Source: Persicitalea sp964500445
Lineage (GTDB): Bacteria; Bacteroidota; Bacteroidia; Cytophagales; Spirosomataceae
NCBI GenBank assembly: GCA_964500445.1
Contig: CAZCOG010000017.1
Coordinates: forward strand, 1 to 64,000
DNA: 64,000 nucleotides
Direction of reading: 5' to 3'
The notes under the pieces were generated by a model that worked only from the letters and a program-made list of their open reading frames with translations, made no database searches and was not told where the DNA came from. The position numbers and the translations under genes are program-made. Below, one piece after another: positions 51,519 through 61,126 of the stretch (its first letter is position 1; each line of letters starts with the position of its first letter).

Positions 51519-52442
51519 TTACACCCGGAAAGTACGCATCAGCGATATGAGCTGGGTACGACTTCTGACCTCAGTTTTCTGATAAATCCGGTGCGTGTGG
51601 TCTTTGATGGTCTGCACGGTCACGAAGAGGGCTTCCGCAATCTCTTTATTGGTCTTACCTAGATAAATCTCCTGGATAATCTCCCGTTCGCGGGGGGTAA
51701 TCTCGTACTTTTCTACGAACAATTCCAGCGAGGGTTCCTTGGCCGGAAACATCTCCGCGCGGGAAGGCGCAGCTTCGGGTAGTTTGGCCCGGTAGATGTA
51801 AAAAACGGCCAAGAATGTATGGCTCAGGAAGTACAGGAAAATAAAAAGCAGTTCAAAAGGCAGGTAATGACTGGATGGCACGAACAGAAGTAAATGAACA
51901 GCGCCAACGACAAAGGCTAGTCCCGCTAGCGTAAGCCGTGGCCGAAAATCGAGGTCTTTGGCTTGTCCCAGCGCTAACGAGGTACTTACCCCGATCATAA
52001 GAACCAGCACAAACCCGGCGTAAATCTGATTGACCGTCCAGGTACTTTCCGCGCCAAAGTACCCCAATACTGCCGCAGCGAACGAAGCAATCAGGAGAGA
52101 GAGTGTAAGACTGCGGCGGCTTGGTTTCAGGATGTGAACTACCCACAAAACGAGCATAACCATCCCGGCCAGCAGAAAGGGGACGCTGAGGAGCGTCAGA
52201 AAACGCGAGAGCGGTAGGCGGCTGGCGGGTGGTATAATCGGGAAATACAATTCACGCAGCAGCAGCCGACTCCACAGCGCGTAGAAACCAAAGGTATAAG
52301 TCAGGATCAGGTAGTAGCGCAGGTACCGCATGGGCAGGTACTGACCATATTCTTTCCGACGAAACAACACCAGCATCCCGCCCGCCGTGAGGCCCAGGCA
52401 AAATATGAAGCAAATCCAACTGAGGAGCGGGGTTATCGACAT
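51519..52442 (-). CDS. Membrane-anchored LuxR-type transcriptional regulator
   Basis: 307 residues from the ATG at 52442. About six or seven membrane segments occupy residues 3-215, after which a short linker leads to a LuxR/GerE helix-turn-helix at about 245-305: ITPREREIIQEIYLGKTN, KEIAEALFVTVQTIKDH, THRIYQKTEVRSRTQLISL. A membrane sensor fused directly to a DNA-binding domain implies control from the membrane. It is divergent from a membrane protein gene at 52608, and the gap holds a strong inverted repeat that may be its operator. Confidence 0.88.
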   Translation of the reverse strand: MSITPLLSWICFIFCLGLTAGGMLVLFRRKEYGQYLPMRYLRYYLILTYTFGFYALWSRLLLRELYFPIIPPASRLPLSRFLTLLSVPFLLAGMVMLVLWVVHILKPSRRSLTLSLLIASFAAAVLGYFGAESTWTVNQIYAGFVLVLMIGVSTSLALGQAKDLDFRPRLTLAGLAFVVGAVHLLLFVPSSHYLPFELLFIFLYFLSHTFLAVFYIYRAKLPEAAPSRAEMFPAKEPSLELFVEKYEITPREREIIQEIYLGKTNKEIAEALFVTVQTIKDHTHRIYQKTEVRSRTQLISLMRTFRV

Positions 52443-52498
52443 ACCGTAATAAAAGTTGACACGCCCCAAAAATACCCGACAAAGGTAGTTTTAGACCC

Positions 52499-52537
52499 CT
52501 ACTTTGGTAGTATTTTTCAAAATCACTACCAAAGTAG
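52499..52537. promoter_or_regulatory. 13-bp perfect inverted repeat in a divergent promoter
   Basis: CTACTTTGGTAGT (52499-52511) and ACTACCAAAGTAG (52525-52537) are exact complements with a 13-base spacer. A related half-site, ACAAAGGTAG, lies just upstream near 52480. It sits between the membrane LuxR regulator (minus, start 52442) and the membrane protein gene (plus, start 52608), the expected place for an operator read by the regulator. Confidence 0.6.
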
Positions 52538-52561
52538 CTACTCATAGACAAGGGTTTACCT

Positions 52562-52569
52562 TACTTTTG
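52562..52569 (+). promoter_or_regulatory. -7 promoter box candidate (TAnnTTTG)
   Basis: TACTTTTG matches the Bacteroidota -7 consensus exactly, 38 bases before the start at 52608 and 24 bases after the inverted repeat. No good -33 TTG is seen at the usual distance, which would fit an activated promoter. Confidence 0.45.
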
Positions 52570-52607
52570 AATCATTCGGAAATTACTGAACCTATCTAAC
52601 AAAAACC

Positions 52608-53273
52608 ATGGAAAATATCCCCCTTTTAGTTCCCCCCACCGTCAACAGCAGCCTGTCGTTTGGCTGGGAGAAAATGAAGCAGTACTTCCTGCCCCTGCTG
52701 CTGGTAGTACTGGTCATCGCCATCGTCAATATGCCGCTCGATAGTATGCGGGAGACTTTGAAAGATACTGAAGAAACACTTTTATTGAAGGACAAGGTGA
52801 TGTTGCAAGTCCTGTCGGCAGCGTACTGGCTTCTGCTGCTGCCTGCCTTTGAATACAGTGCCGATCTGATGTTCATCCAGGCTATCCGCAACCAGAAACT
52901 CGACTTCAAGGACCTTCTCGCCGGCTTTCGAAACTACCTCAATGTCGTGCTGTCGCATCTGCTGGTCGCGGCGCTGGTGGGGATCGCCTTCATTGCCCTG
53001 ATTCTGCCCGGAATTTTTGTCGCCTGTCGGCTGGCTTTTGTTTCTTATCTGGTGATGGACAAAGGCCTGGAACCCATCGAGGCCGTAGAAACCAGTTGGC
53101 GCATGACCCGCAAACACGGCTGGAAAATATTCGGTCTCGGATGTATGTCGATCCTCATCGGTTTGGGAGGGCTACTGTTGCTCGTCGTGGGGCTGATCCC
53201 GGCAATTATCTGGATCAAGGCCTCCTTCGCCTCACTTTACGAAGCGATACTGGTTGAGAATGAGGGGGAGTAA
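52608..53273 (+). CDS. Polytopic membrane protein, unknown function
   Basis: 221 residues with about five hydrophobic segments (YFLPLLLVVLVIAIVNMPL, LLVAALVGIAFIALILPGIF, IFGLGCMSILIGLGGLLLLVVG). The segment LVMDKGLEPIEAVETSWRMTRKHGWKIF resembles the cytoplasmic region of the glycerophosphodiester-membrane-domain and DUF975-type proteins, whose role is unknown. It is probably controlled with or by the divergent membrane LuxR regulator, given the shared inverted repeat. Confidence 0.75.
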   Translation: MENIPLLVPPTVNSSLSFGWEKMKQYFLPLLLVVLVIAIVNMPLDSMRETLKDTEETLLLKDKVMLQVLSAAYWLLLLPAFEYSADLMFIQAIRNQKLDFKDLLAGFRNYLNVVLSHLLVAALVGIAFIALILPGIFVACRLAFVSYLVMDKGLEPIEAVETSWRMTRKHGWKIFGLGCMSILIGLGGLLLLVVGLIPAIIWIKASFASLYEAILVENEGE

Positions 53274-53403
53274 GCGAAGGGCTGGCAGTAAAATATCTTT
53301 TAAGAAGGTGCAAAATTTCAAGTAGCGATTACAACCATTTTTACTTTTTAGCTATCCAGGGAAGATAAGATAGATATAACCGCAACCTTTTTTCCTATAA
53401 ACA

Positions 53404-54117
53404 ATGAAAAACCTTCTACTGATTTTACTGCAACTACCACTCTTTGTTTGTTACGGACAGAAGACAGAAATTTCTGTTCAGGCAAACTCAGGTCTTTCAT
53501 TCTATAGAGGTAAATCTGCTACCTCGACGCCAACTGCTTATACAACTGACGTTGGTCCCCCATTTTTTTATGTCAGTTCGCCCTACAGCAAAAAAAGTAA
53601 TTTTCCTTATGGCCTGGCCCTGCAAGTACAACGCGTATCGAGTAAGAATTTGCTTTATGGGATAAAGCTAGGGTACGACAGATTCTCGACTGTTTCGCAC
53701 TTAGATCGTTACGGAGGAGCATGGGGGGGAATGGTGATGGTCGAAAACGGGAGGGTTAACCTTCAAAACGATTTGTTACAGGCCAATCCCTATTTCGGTT
53801 ATCGTTTGTTTAAACAAAATGTCCGTTTGGATATAACGGCTGGCGTCAATGTTGGCTCGATATTGAAAAGTACCTATACTGTCAATTTTGATGATAAACC
53901 CAATTTTTTTGATAGAGATATTGCCGACAATGAGCATATTAATACTGAAATTGATCTTGGTCCGACCCTCGGCTTAGCTGCGGAGTACCAGAAAGTAGGC
54001 GTATTCGTCTCTTACTCCCATGGCGTAGTCAACTACATGAAAAATCTGAACTACTATCCCGATGCCCGGGTGTACTCGCGTTATGTGCGATTGGGAGTTT
54101 CTTACCGGCTTTGGTAA
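53404..54117 (+). CDS. Outer-membrane beta-barrel protein
   Basis: 237 residues. The signal peptide ends near 18 (LFVCYGQ). The mature part alternates polar and aromatic residues, with strand-like pieces (YGLALQVQRVSSKNLLYGIKL, NPYFGYRLFKQNVRLDI, VFVSYSHGVVNYMKNL), and ends with VRLGVSYRLW, a C-terminal aromatic recognised by the Bam machinery. It resembles the porin-family small barrels of Bacteroidota; no substrate is evident. Lower GC than its neighbours (many AT-rich codons) may indicate a different origin. Confidence 0.75.
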   Translation: MKNLLLILLQLPLFVCYGQKTEISVQANSGLSFYRGKSATSTPTAYTTDVGPPFFYVSSPYSKKSNFPYGLALQVQRVSSKNLLYGIKLGYDRFSTVSHLDRYGGAWGGMVMVENGRVNLQNDLLQANPYFGYRLFKQNVRLDITAGVNVGSILKSTYTVNFDDKPNFFDRDIADNEHINTEIDLGPTLGLAAEYQKVGVFVSYSHGVVNYMKNLNYYPDARVYSRYVRLGVSYRLW

Positions 54118-54130
54118 CGAAATAGTAAAC

Positions 54131-55117
54131 TTACTCCGGTGCTTCAAGTTTTTCCGTCGTCGCTACCGGAACGCCAAAATCCGGGGTGCCGTCGGCGTTC
54201 CAGCCGAAGGGCTGCATGCGTGGGTTTCGTTCCCGGCAGGCCTTATTAGCCACGGATTTGGCATGGTAGACCAGCCAGTTCTGGCCATTTTTTGTTTTGA
54301 AAAAACCATTATGACCCGGTCCGTACACACCATTCGCAACCGATTTTTCAAACACGGGTTTGGGTGTCTTGGTCCAGGCAGCGGCATTCATCGGATCGGC
54401 ATCGGAGGGAGCCGTAAGTAGTCCAAGCGCATAATCATCGTCCCAGCAGGCGGAGGCTGAGTACACGATACAGAGTGGGCTGCCAGCGTCACGTTGCAGA
54501 AATTCGGGACCTTCGCAGATTTCGCGCCCATCGTATTTCTCCCAGTCGTGGGTAGGGCGGGCGATGGTCACCTCCGGCCCGGTGAGGGTCCAGGGATTTT
54601 GCATCTTTACGATATTCAGCACGCTCTGCGGGCCATCATAGGCCGAGTACAGAAAGTACCGCCGTCCTTCGTGTGTCATGATCGACCCGTCCAGACCCGT
54701 AAATTTTGTGTTTACTTTCCCCTTGTCTGTCCATTCTCCCTGCAACGGATCGGCGGCAGTATTTTCCAGCACAAACACATACCGATTCATATCGCCGGGC
54801 CGGGCCTGGTCGGTGGCGGTGTAGTAGAGGTACCATTTGCCATCCAGGCGGTGGAGTTCGGGCGCCCAGATGTCTTTTGAGTTGGGGCCGGTAGCAGGCG
54901 GAGTCCATACAGTTTTCGGTTCTGTTTCGGGGAGCTCTGCCAAATTCCGGGTCTTATACAGGATCAGTCTATTCCCGACGGTATTGGTATAATAAAAGTA
55001 CCCCCCTTCGTAGGTCACCCACGGATCGGCCCCGTTGGGCAAGAGCGGATTGGTGAAGGTTTGGGCAAAGCTTTGGCCTGTATAAAGCAGTAAAACTACC
55101 AGTAGTTTATGTAGCAT
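54131..55117 (-). CDS. GH43 glycoside hydrolase
   Basis: 328 residues. The signal peptide ends near 19 (TGQSFAQ). Five-bladed propeller marks of GH43 are present: the catalytic base Asp31 in NGADPWV, the pKa-modulating Asp near 90 in DIWAPELH, and the acid Glu in CEGPEF (about 197). The family cleaves arabinose or xylose from plant polysaccharides. It lies 1.3 kb from the SusCD pair, separated by a GNAT gene, and may serve the same locus. Start at 55117 places the signal correctly. Confidence 0.9.
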   Translation of the reverse strand: MLHKLLVVLLLYTGQSFAQTFTNPLLPNGADPWVTYEGGYFYYTNTVGNRLILYKTRNLAELPETEPKTVWTPPATGPNSKDIWAPELHRLDGKWYLYYTATDQARPGDMNRYVFVLENTAADPLQGEWTDKGKVNTKFTGLDGSIMTHEGRRYFLYSAYDGPQSVLNIVKMQNPWTLTGPEVTIARPTHDWEKYDGREICEGPEFLQRDAGSPLCIVYSASACWDDDYALGLLTAPSDADPMNAAAWTKTPKPVFEKSVANGVYGPGHNGFFKTKNGQNWLVYHAKSVANKACRERNPRMQPFGWNADGTPDFGVPVATTEKLEAPE

Positions 55118-55521
55118 GGTTTCGTGTTCATTTAACAGTCTTTCTTCCGCAGTTTCTGAGTACTCGAAAGTGCAAAACTACTCTTTCCAACAACAGCGCT
55201 GGCAGAAAGGATAGTGAATCAAAAAAGGCATGAAGCAGATTTCGGCGGAGATGCCATTGGTATGAACGGCTAATTGATCGAAGGGTAAAGTAGTAAGCTC
55301 GGGTAGTGCTGCCGAGTGTCGCATACCCAGCATCCCGTCTAAGACTATTTGCAGCGAAGTTCTCTGAGCGCTTAAACTCATAAGTACTGAGTTGAGTAAA
55401 TTTTCAGGAAAAGAGTTCAGCGGGTACTTTTCTCCTAATTTCAGGCAAAAAACAGGTTTGCTAAAAAGATCTGGCCACACTTGCTCTGCACACTTCAAGG
55501 GGAGCAGCCACCATTTTTGAA
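55118..55521. other. 404-base region with no confident gene
   Basis: A minus-strand frame (55178-55498, 106 codons, TTG start) fits the spacing between the GNAT and GH43 genes but has no recognised family, an atypical Cys-rich end (FCQRCCWKE) and no signal. I do not call it a gene. Nothing else of note is visible. Confidence 0.3.
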
Positions 55522-56037
55522 TCAGGCAAGGTGCAGGCCGTAGAGAGCCAGTTCTCTTTCAACGCCTGGTAGACAATGTATTCTCAAATAAGCGAACCCC
55601 AGCTTTTCCAGCAGGCGGATGGATCGGGCGTTCTCAGGGTTTACAATCCCGTACAACTGCGTAACAGAAAGCTTCTCGGCGGCGTACGTGCGGGTAGCCG
55701 CCGCTATTTCGAAAGCATAGCCCGCGCCGGCAAAATCAGGCAAAAGCGCGTACCCCAGGTCGGGATGATCGAGATTGCTGCGCTGGAGAAGGCCGCACAG
55801 ACCGATTTCCCGATCATCTTCCTTTCTTTCTATCACGCAAAGCCCATACCCGAACTCCCGGTAGCTTTTGAGGGGGCCGTCTTCAAGGTATACCCGGGCC
55901 TGGGCCTCCGTTCTGACATTCCGGTCGCCAATGAATTCCAGCCAGCCGGGGCTGTTCAGGAGCTCGATGACAAAGGCCGTGTCGTCGAGCGTCAATTCCC
56001 GCAGACGCAATCGGTCCGTTTCAAGCAGGTACTTCAT
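55522..56037 (-). CDS. GNAT-family N-acetyltransferase
   Basis: 171 residues. The RimJ/RimL-type layout is clear: LLETDRLRLRELTLDDTAFVIELL at the start, then YGLCVIERKEDDREIGLCGLL, the acetyl-CoA loop region around YALLPDFAGAGYAFEIAAA, and GIVNPENARSIRLLEKLGF. The family acetylates ribosomal protein N-termini, antibiotics or small amines; the target here is not known. It stands between the GH43 gene and the SusD 3' region and is not obviously part of either. Confidence 0.9.
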   Translation of the reverse strand: MKYLLETDRLRLRELTLDDTAFVIELLNSPGWLEFIGDRNVRTEAQARVYLEDGPLKSYREFGYGLCVIERKEDDREIGLCGLLQRSNLDHPDLGYALLPDFAGAGYAFEIAAATRTYAAEKLSVTQLYGIVNPENARSIRLLEKLGFAYLRIHCLPGVERELALYGLHLA

Positions 56038-56387
56038 GGTTGATTTTTTAATGGTGCACGGCCCAGCGGGGAAGACCTGCGGCGGATTTTCCCGATGCTG
56101 AAAGGAAAGTAAAAGTACATTAAGCTATTCCCGAGTGCAAATCGGAGTTAGCGAAGAGGCAAAGGAAAGAATGGTGCAATCAGCCTTGGAGACAGACTTG
56201 TTTATCGCCGATCTGGTGAATCGCCTCGACTCTCTTGATTAATTTGGAACCTTAGCCAGCAGGAAAAGAGCTGTTGCAGAAGAAATTCTGTGCCTGATTA
56301 TTCCGGTGGTTTTAGCAGAATAGTCAGACACAGAATGCTAATAGTGTATAATCACAGATTGATTGACAGACGTTTTCAAGAAACGGG
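56038..56387. other. 350-base region with a possible gene fragment
   Basis: A 35-codon plus-strand frame from GTG 56135 to TAA 56242 reads VQIGVSEEAKERMVQSALE and ends NRLDSLD. It is helical and charged, without family match, so it may be the tail of a lost gene or a very small protein. The rest holds the terminator-like stem at 56285-56336. No other feature is visible. Confidence 0.35.
56285..56336 (-). terminator. Imperfect hairpin downstream of SusD
   Basis: The 19-base arms 56285-56303 and 56318-56336 pair with only two mismatched positions around a 14-base loop. The position, 52 bases after the susD-like stop in the minus direction, suggests a terminator for the SusC-SusD operon. Confidence 0.6.
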
Positions 56388-58109
56388 TCAGTAACCAGGG
56401 TTTTGCTTTAATTGAGGCGAAGCATTGAGGACATTCTGACCGATCGGGAAGATGTTCGTATGGTCATCCGGATCAGGCTGTTTATCCCACCAGGTACCAG
56501 TACTGAAAACGCCCCACCGAACCATATCCGTTCTTCTTCGGCCTTCTGCCAGAAACTCTCGTCCCCACTCATCGAGTATTTCCTGGTCGGTCAGCTGGCT
56601 GCCGTCTGGTTTATATAGACTGGGGGAACCCGCCGGATAATACCGTTTTCGGACTGCGTTGAGAAGTACCGCTGCCCCGGCTTTATCATTGGCTCTGTAT
56701 TTACATTCAGCCAGGGAGTAGTAAATCTCGGCGAAACGTACTTCTGCGTAGGCCGAAGATATCTTGTTTGGATCTTCACTGGGGTAGTAGGGATACTTGA
56801 CGGGAAAAATACCCGAATTGTTATCCGCATTGTTCATGTTGGATTCTTTGTCGGCTATCTTGGTACCAGGCTTGGCATCCAGAAACTTTCCAACCCGATC
56901 GCGAAAGTACAGGGGGTAAGGGCCTTTGAAACCTCGTACGGTATCAACTTTCCCCGCCGAATTGACGTAAGGCAGGTAACCGTACAGAAACATTCCTTCT
57001 CTTTTACTATTGCCCAGATTCTTATATTTCTTCAGGCGAACATCATCCGGGTACTTCTGGAATTTTACGAAAGGTTTGCCCAATGAAAAGCTGTATTCGA
57101 CGCTGTCTACATCGCGGCCCGGCTGCATGGCGTACTTGGGATTGGCGTTGCCAAAATCGGTGAACCCAAAGTAGCTGGGTGCGAGATTGGGTAACATCCA
57201 GAAATACATGCCGCTGTCGTACTGCCAGTGCGTCAACCCGAAACTACCGGGGAAACCAAAAATAGTTTCTTTGGAAGTGGGGTTGGTATAGTCAAATGGG
57301 GCATCCCAACGCTCTTCCAGCTTATAATCGCCGTACTTACCATCGATAATTTCCTGGGCGATCTTGGCACAATCCGCAAAGCGGTCTGTGCCGGTGTACA
57401 CTTTGGCGTTCAGGTACAGGCGTACCAGCAGAGAGGCCGCTCCGCCCTGGGTCCAGCGCCCCACCACATTATCACCCAGCGTGGTGTTTGTTGATAGTTT
57501 GGGCAGAGCATCCTTAAGCTCCTGCTCAATAAAATTGAACGCTTCCTGAGGGGGGACCTGCAGGCCACCTTCAGTCTGTCCTTTTACTTTGGTAACGATC
57601 ACAATATTCCGGTAAAAGTCCAGCAGACGAATGTTCAGCCAAGCACGGAGTACTTTCAGCTCGGCGATCATACCATCCAGTTCCTGGCGGGTCATATCAA
57701 ACCTGGAAGGATCGGTAATGCCCTGAAGATCTTCGAGTGAGTTGGTAGCTAATGTTACGCCGCCATACAGCGCATTCCAGGGATCGTTGGTAAAACCGTC
57801 GTTGGGCGTCCAGGTGTGGTAATGAACCCGCTGAAACTGTCCGCCGTCAAACCAGTCGCCCTGGCGATTTGGGGTCATCATTTCATCGGAGCTGTCCTCC
57901 TGAAGCATGAAGGTATTTCCGCCTTGAATGCTCCAGTAGCTGTGCTCAAAGGCCCTCAGAAAGTCTCGTATTACATCCTCGCGGGTCTGTAAAAAGTTCT
58001 CGGAGGTGATACGATCGTATAAAACTTCGTCCAGGTCGGTGCAGCCAACTGTTACGGATAAGAAGGCACAGGCGGCAAACCGATATAGGTACTTTAAATT
58101 CATTTTCAT
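56388..58109 (-). CDS. SusD/RagB-family outer-membrane lipoprotein
   Basis: 573 residues. Lipobox SVTVGC gives an acylated Cys near residue 23. The N-terminal SusD-like part (TDLDEVLYDRITSENFLQ, then WNALYGGVTLATNSLEDLQ) has the TPR-type helices, and the C-terminal SusD/RagB part contains EVRFAEIYYSLAECKYRAND and EFLAEGRRRTDMVRWG. It binds glycan at the cell surface and closes over the SusC barrel. It follows the SusC gene by 29 bases, so one operon. Confidence 0.94.
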   Translation of the reverse strand: MKMNLKYLYRFAACAFLSVTVGCTDLDEVLYDRITSENFLQTREDVIRDFLRAFEHSYWSIQGGNTFMLQEDSSDEMMTPNRQGDWFDGGQFQRVHYHTWTPNDGFTNDPWNALYGGVTLATNSLEDLQGITDPSRFDMTRQELDGMIAELKVLRAWLNIRLLDFYRNIVIVTKVKGQTEGGLQVPPQEAFNFIEQELKDALPKLSTNTTLGDNVVGRWTQGGAASLLVRLYLNAKVYTGTDRFADCAKIAQEIIDGKYGDYKLEERWDAPFDYTNPTSKETIFGFPGSFGLTHWQYDSGMYFWMLPNLAPSYFGFTDFGNANPKYAMQPGRDVDSVEYSFSLGKPFVKFQKYPDDVRLKKYKNLGNSKREGMFLYGYLPYVNSAGKVDTVRGFKGPYPLYFRDRVGKFLDAKPGTKIADKESNMNNADNNSGIFPVKYPYYPSEDPNKISSAYAEVRFAEIYYSLAECKYRANDKAGAAVLLNAVRKRYYPAGSPSLYKPDGSQLTDQEILDEWGREFLAEGRRRTDMVRWGVFSTGTWWDKQPDPDDHTNIFPIGQNVLNASPQLKQNPGY

Positions 58110-58138
58110 TATGGCAAGTGTTGTGGTATTTTCAAAAA

Positions 58139-61126
58139 TTATAACGTAAGCTGTAAGCCCACCAGGAGCTGGGTGGTGGAAGGGTAATAAGACAAAGAGT
58201 TGTTCACGCCGGGATACAGCCCGTTGACCTGAACAAGATCCGGGTCACCCCCGGTGTATTTGGTGAATGTGGCCAGGTTCCGGCTGGTGGCATAAATGCG
58301 TACCGACTGCATGAATTTAACCTTCAACGGTTGGGTATAGCTCAGGGTAACATTGTCGACCTTCAAAAAGCCCCCCGGTTCCAGGAAATAGTCAGACAGG
58401 GAAGAGTAGGTGGTTGGGCTGGTCAGCTTCGAGTACTTTCCTCCGTCGTAGGCCGAGGATAGTACATTGGCATTTTCCTGGGTAGCCGGCGTGCCCAGAT
58501 AAAAGGCATAGGTGTTAAACAGTTTGTAATCAAAGGCACCCCGCAGGAATACGCTCAAATCCCACTTTCTATAATTGAAGGTATTGGAAATCCCCAGCGT
58601 GAATTTGGGTAGACCGTTTCCGATGAATTGCCGGTCATCGTTATTGGCTTGGTTTGCAGGAATAATGTCGCCGTCTTTGTTATAAACCAGCAGTGCACCG
58701 CTCTCATTTACCCCGGCGGACTTCAGCGCGTAAAAGCTTCCGATTCTTTTGTTCTCTTGCAGACGCTGGATGTTACCCGGACTTCCCGGGGCGGGCATTC
58801 CTACGACATCAATGTAACTCTGACCTTTGAAAAGTTCATTGGAAAACGAGACAAATTTATTGTCGTTGTATGCACCAATGAGGCTGGCATTGTAGCTAAA
58901 ATCACCCTTATTTACCACGTCACCGTTGATCTGTAATTCCACGCCCGTGTTTCTCATGGTGCCTACATTGGCGAAGGTCGATCCCTGAATGTTTGGCGGA
59001 TTGGGTACATTGTAAGAACCAAGCAGATCTTTGTTGGTACGGACGTAGTAATTCAAACTACCGTTAATCCGGCTATTGAAGATTTCGAAATCAACGCCAG
59101 CATTGAAGTTGAGCGCTTTCTCCCAGCGCAGGTTGTAGTTGGTATTCTGGCTCGGTCCCCACACCTGGTAGGAATTTCCATTGTATTGATAATATCCGTA
59201 GCCGCTGTACGTATCCAGCGACAGGTAGTTGCCGAAATCCTGGTTCCCGGTTTCACCATAGTCTGCGCGGACTTTCAGCTCGTTGAGCCACGGCACGTTA
59301 CTCAGGAAATTTTCCTGGGTAACGCGCCAGGCAACCGAGGCCGCGGGAAAGTACCCCCATTTGTTATCATAGCCGAACTTGGATGAGCCCTCCCGGCGAA
59401 GACTAGCCGACACATAGTATTTCTGATCGAAATCATAGTTGGCGCGGCCGAAAAAAGCGATGAGTTTTGAGCTGTTCTTGTACGAGCCAACATTGTTAAT
59501 GCCTTTTTCCAGATTCCACAACCCGGTCCCCAGGGCATTGTAAGTGAATACGTTGGAAGGGAATTTTTCATTGGAAGCGCTGAAACCCGACGAAGTAAAC
59601 TGCTGGTAAGAGTACCCGGCAAGTAGCTTTACCGAATGTCGATCCAGATCCAGATAGTAGTTTCCCAGCCATTCAAAGCTTTTTTGGTCGTTTTCATCCA
59701 GCGACTGCGAAGCGGTATTACGGCCGCTGCCATTGATCACCGGCGTGATGGTGGAAGGCGTAAAGTTCATGTTGCGAAACGATGAAGTGACCTCCCCGAA
59801 AGTAACTACCGTATTGAGGTTTTCCAGGATATTGAGCTTGGCCGATCCGTTAATATCCAGATATTTGATTTCCTGATCAGAAAGGATGTTTTTGGCGACT
59901 TCAACCGGGTTGTTCGCAAAAAAACCGGAAGTTATGTAGTTATACCTACCATCCGCGTCCCTCACCGAGAGCGTCGGATTCAATGTTAACGAATAATTGA
60001 ACCCGCTGTAATCTGCCCCGCTGGTTTTCGCGTAGCGGGGAGCGGCACTAAAGGTAAAAGCGAAAAGGTTATTCGCCGTGGCGTGATTGATATTCACCCG
60101 GCCGCCATATTCTCTTTTGGCCGAGCGAAGGTCAATACCGTTGGCATCCCGGTAATCCAATGAAGTGAAGTAGTTCGTCTGCCCGTTCCCTCCCGAAAAC
60201 TGCAAAGTATGCTTCTGCGAGAAGGCCGGCTCCCGACTTACCGCTTTCATCCAGTTGGTGTCTCCTCCAAAGTCGACCCCCCGGTTATTGGCCAGAAACT
60301 GATCTTTGGAAAGTACCGACAGCTCATTGGCCAGAAAATCAAAAGTGGTATAGCCATCGTAAAACACGCGTGAATCGGCTGAACCCTTTTTGGTGGTGAT
60401 CACGATGACCCCGTTGCTACCCCGGGTACCATAAATAGCGGAGGCCGCGCCCCCTTTCAGTACGTCGATGGATTCAATCTCATTCTGGTTGATGTTGTCG
60501 ATATTACCGCCTGGAATTCCGTTCACAACAAACAGGGGACCCAGTCCGGCACTGCGGGAGGAAGCGCCTCGCAACTGAATGTTCGGCGAAGAGTTGGGGT
60601 CTGCGCTGGCCGTGTTAGTAACCGAAAGTCCGGCCACTTTGCCCTGAATGGCCATGAGTGGGTTGTTGCTGCCAACCCGCAACAGATCTTTGGATGACAA
60701 GTGGGTGATCGCGCTGGAAACCTCTCTTTTATTTAAGGAACCATAACCGATTACAACTACCTCATTGAGCATTTTCTCGTCTTCCACGAGTGTGATCTCT
60801 ACAGCCGATCGATTGCTCACATCAACATTCTGACTGACATACCCCAGGTGAGAAACCGTCAGTGTTTTGGTACTTGCCGCGATCTGCAGTTGGAAACTGC
60901 CATCGGCACCGGTCGTAGTACCGTTTGAAGTACCTGTTTCCAGTACGGTTACCCCCGGTAACGGGCCTTGCTTGTCGGATACTTTACCAGAAATTGTGGT
61001 TTCCGTTTGAGCTCGAACGAGACCCGACAGGACCATTAACATACCAAAAAGCAGTGCGGTTGCCGACCCTCGGAACTGCATTGACCTTCTGGTAGTTCTT
61101 GCAAATTTGTACAAATTACTTTTCAT
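58139..61126 (-). CDS. SusC/RagA-family TonB-linked outer-membrane receptor
   Basis: 995 residues. A signal peptide ends near 40 (LVRAQ). A carboxypeptidase-regulatory-like domain (about 43-120: TISGKVSDKQGPLPGVTVL) precedes the plug with EVVVIGYGSLNKREVSSAI and the RGASSRSAG / GTRGSNGVIVITTKKG signature, then the 22-strand barrel ending with VGLQLTL. It imports oligosaccharides with TonB energy, partnered with SusD. The divergent hybrid sensor at 61378 is its likely regulator; the 251-base gap between them holds no clear operator. Confidence 0.95.
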   Translation of the reverse strand: MKSNLYKFARTTRRSMQFRGSATALLFGMLMVLSGLVRAQTETTISGKVSDKQGPLPGVTVLETGTSNGTTTGADGSFQLQIAASTKTLTVSHLGYVSQNVDVSNRSAVEITLVEDEKMLNEVVVIGYGSLNKREVSSAITHLSSKDLLRVGSNNPLMAIQGKVAGLSVTNTASADPNSSPNIQLRGASSRSAGLGPLFVVNGIPGGNIDNINQNEIESIDVLKGGAASAIYGTRGSNGVIVITTKKGSADSRVFYDGYTTFDFLANELSVLSKDQFLANNRGVDFGGDTNWMKAVSREPAFSQKHTLQFSGGNGQTNYFTSLDYRDANGIDLRSAKREYGGRVNINHATANNLFAFTFSAAPRYAKTSGADYSGFNYSLTLNPTLSVRDADGRYNYITSGFFANNPVEVAKNILSDQEIKYLDINGSAKLNILENLNTVVTFGEVTSSFRNMNFTPSTITPVINGSGRNTASQSLDENDQKSFEWLGNYYLDLDRHSVKLLAGYSYQQFTSSGFSASNEKFPSNVFTYNALGTGLWNLEKGINNVGSYKNSSKLIAFFGRANYDFDQKYYVSASLRREGSSKFGYDNKWGYFPAASVAWRVTQENFLSNVPWLNELKVRADYGETGNQDFGNYLSLDTYSGYGYYQYNGNSYQVWGPSQNTNYNLRWEKALNFNAGVDFEIFNSRINGSLNYYVRTNKDLLGSYNVPNPPNIQGSTFANVGTMRNTGVELQINGDVVNKGDFSYNASLIGAYNDNKFVSFSNELFKGQSYIDVVGMPAPGSPGNIQRLQENKRIGSFYALKSAGVNESGALLVYNKDGDIIPANQANNDDRQFIGNGLPKFTLGISNTFNYRKWDLSVFLRGAFDYKLFNTYAFYLGTPATQENANVLSSAYDGGKYSKLTSPTTYSSLSDYFLEPGGFLKVDNVTLSYTQPLKVKFMQSVRIYATSRNLATFTKYTGGDPDLVQVNGLYPGVNNSLSYYPSTTQLLVGLQLTL

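Noticed and set aside
55178..55498. 106-codon minus-strand frame between GNAT and GH43
   Set aside because: TTG start, no family, unusual composition; evidence too weak to call a gene.
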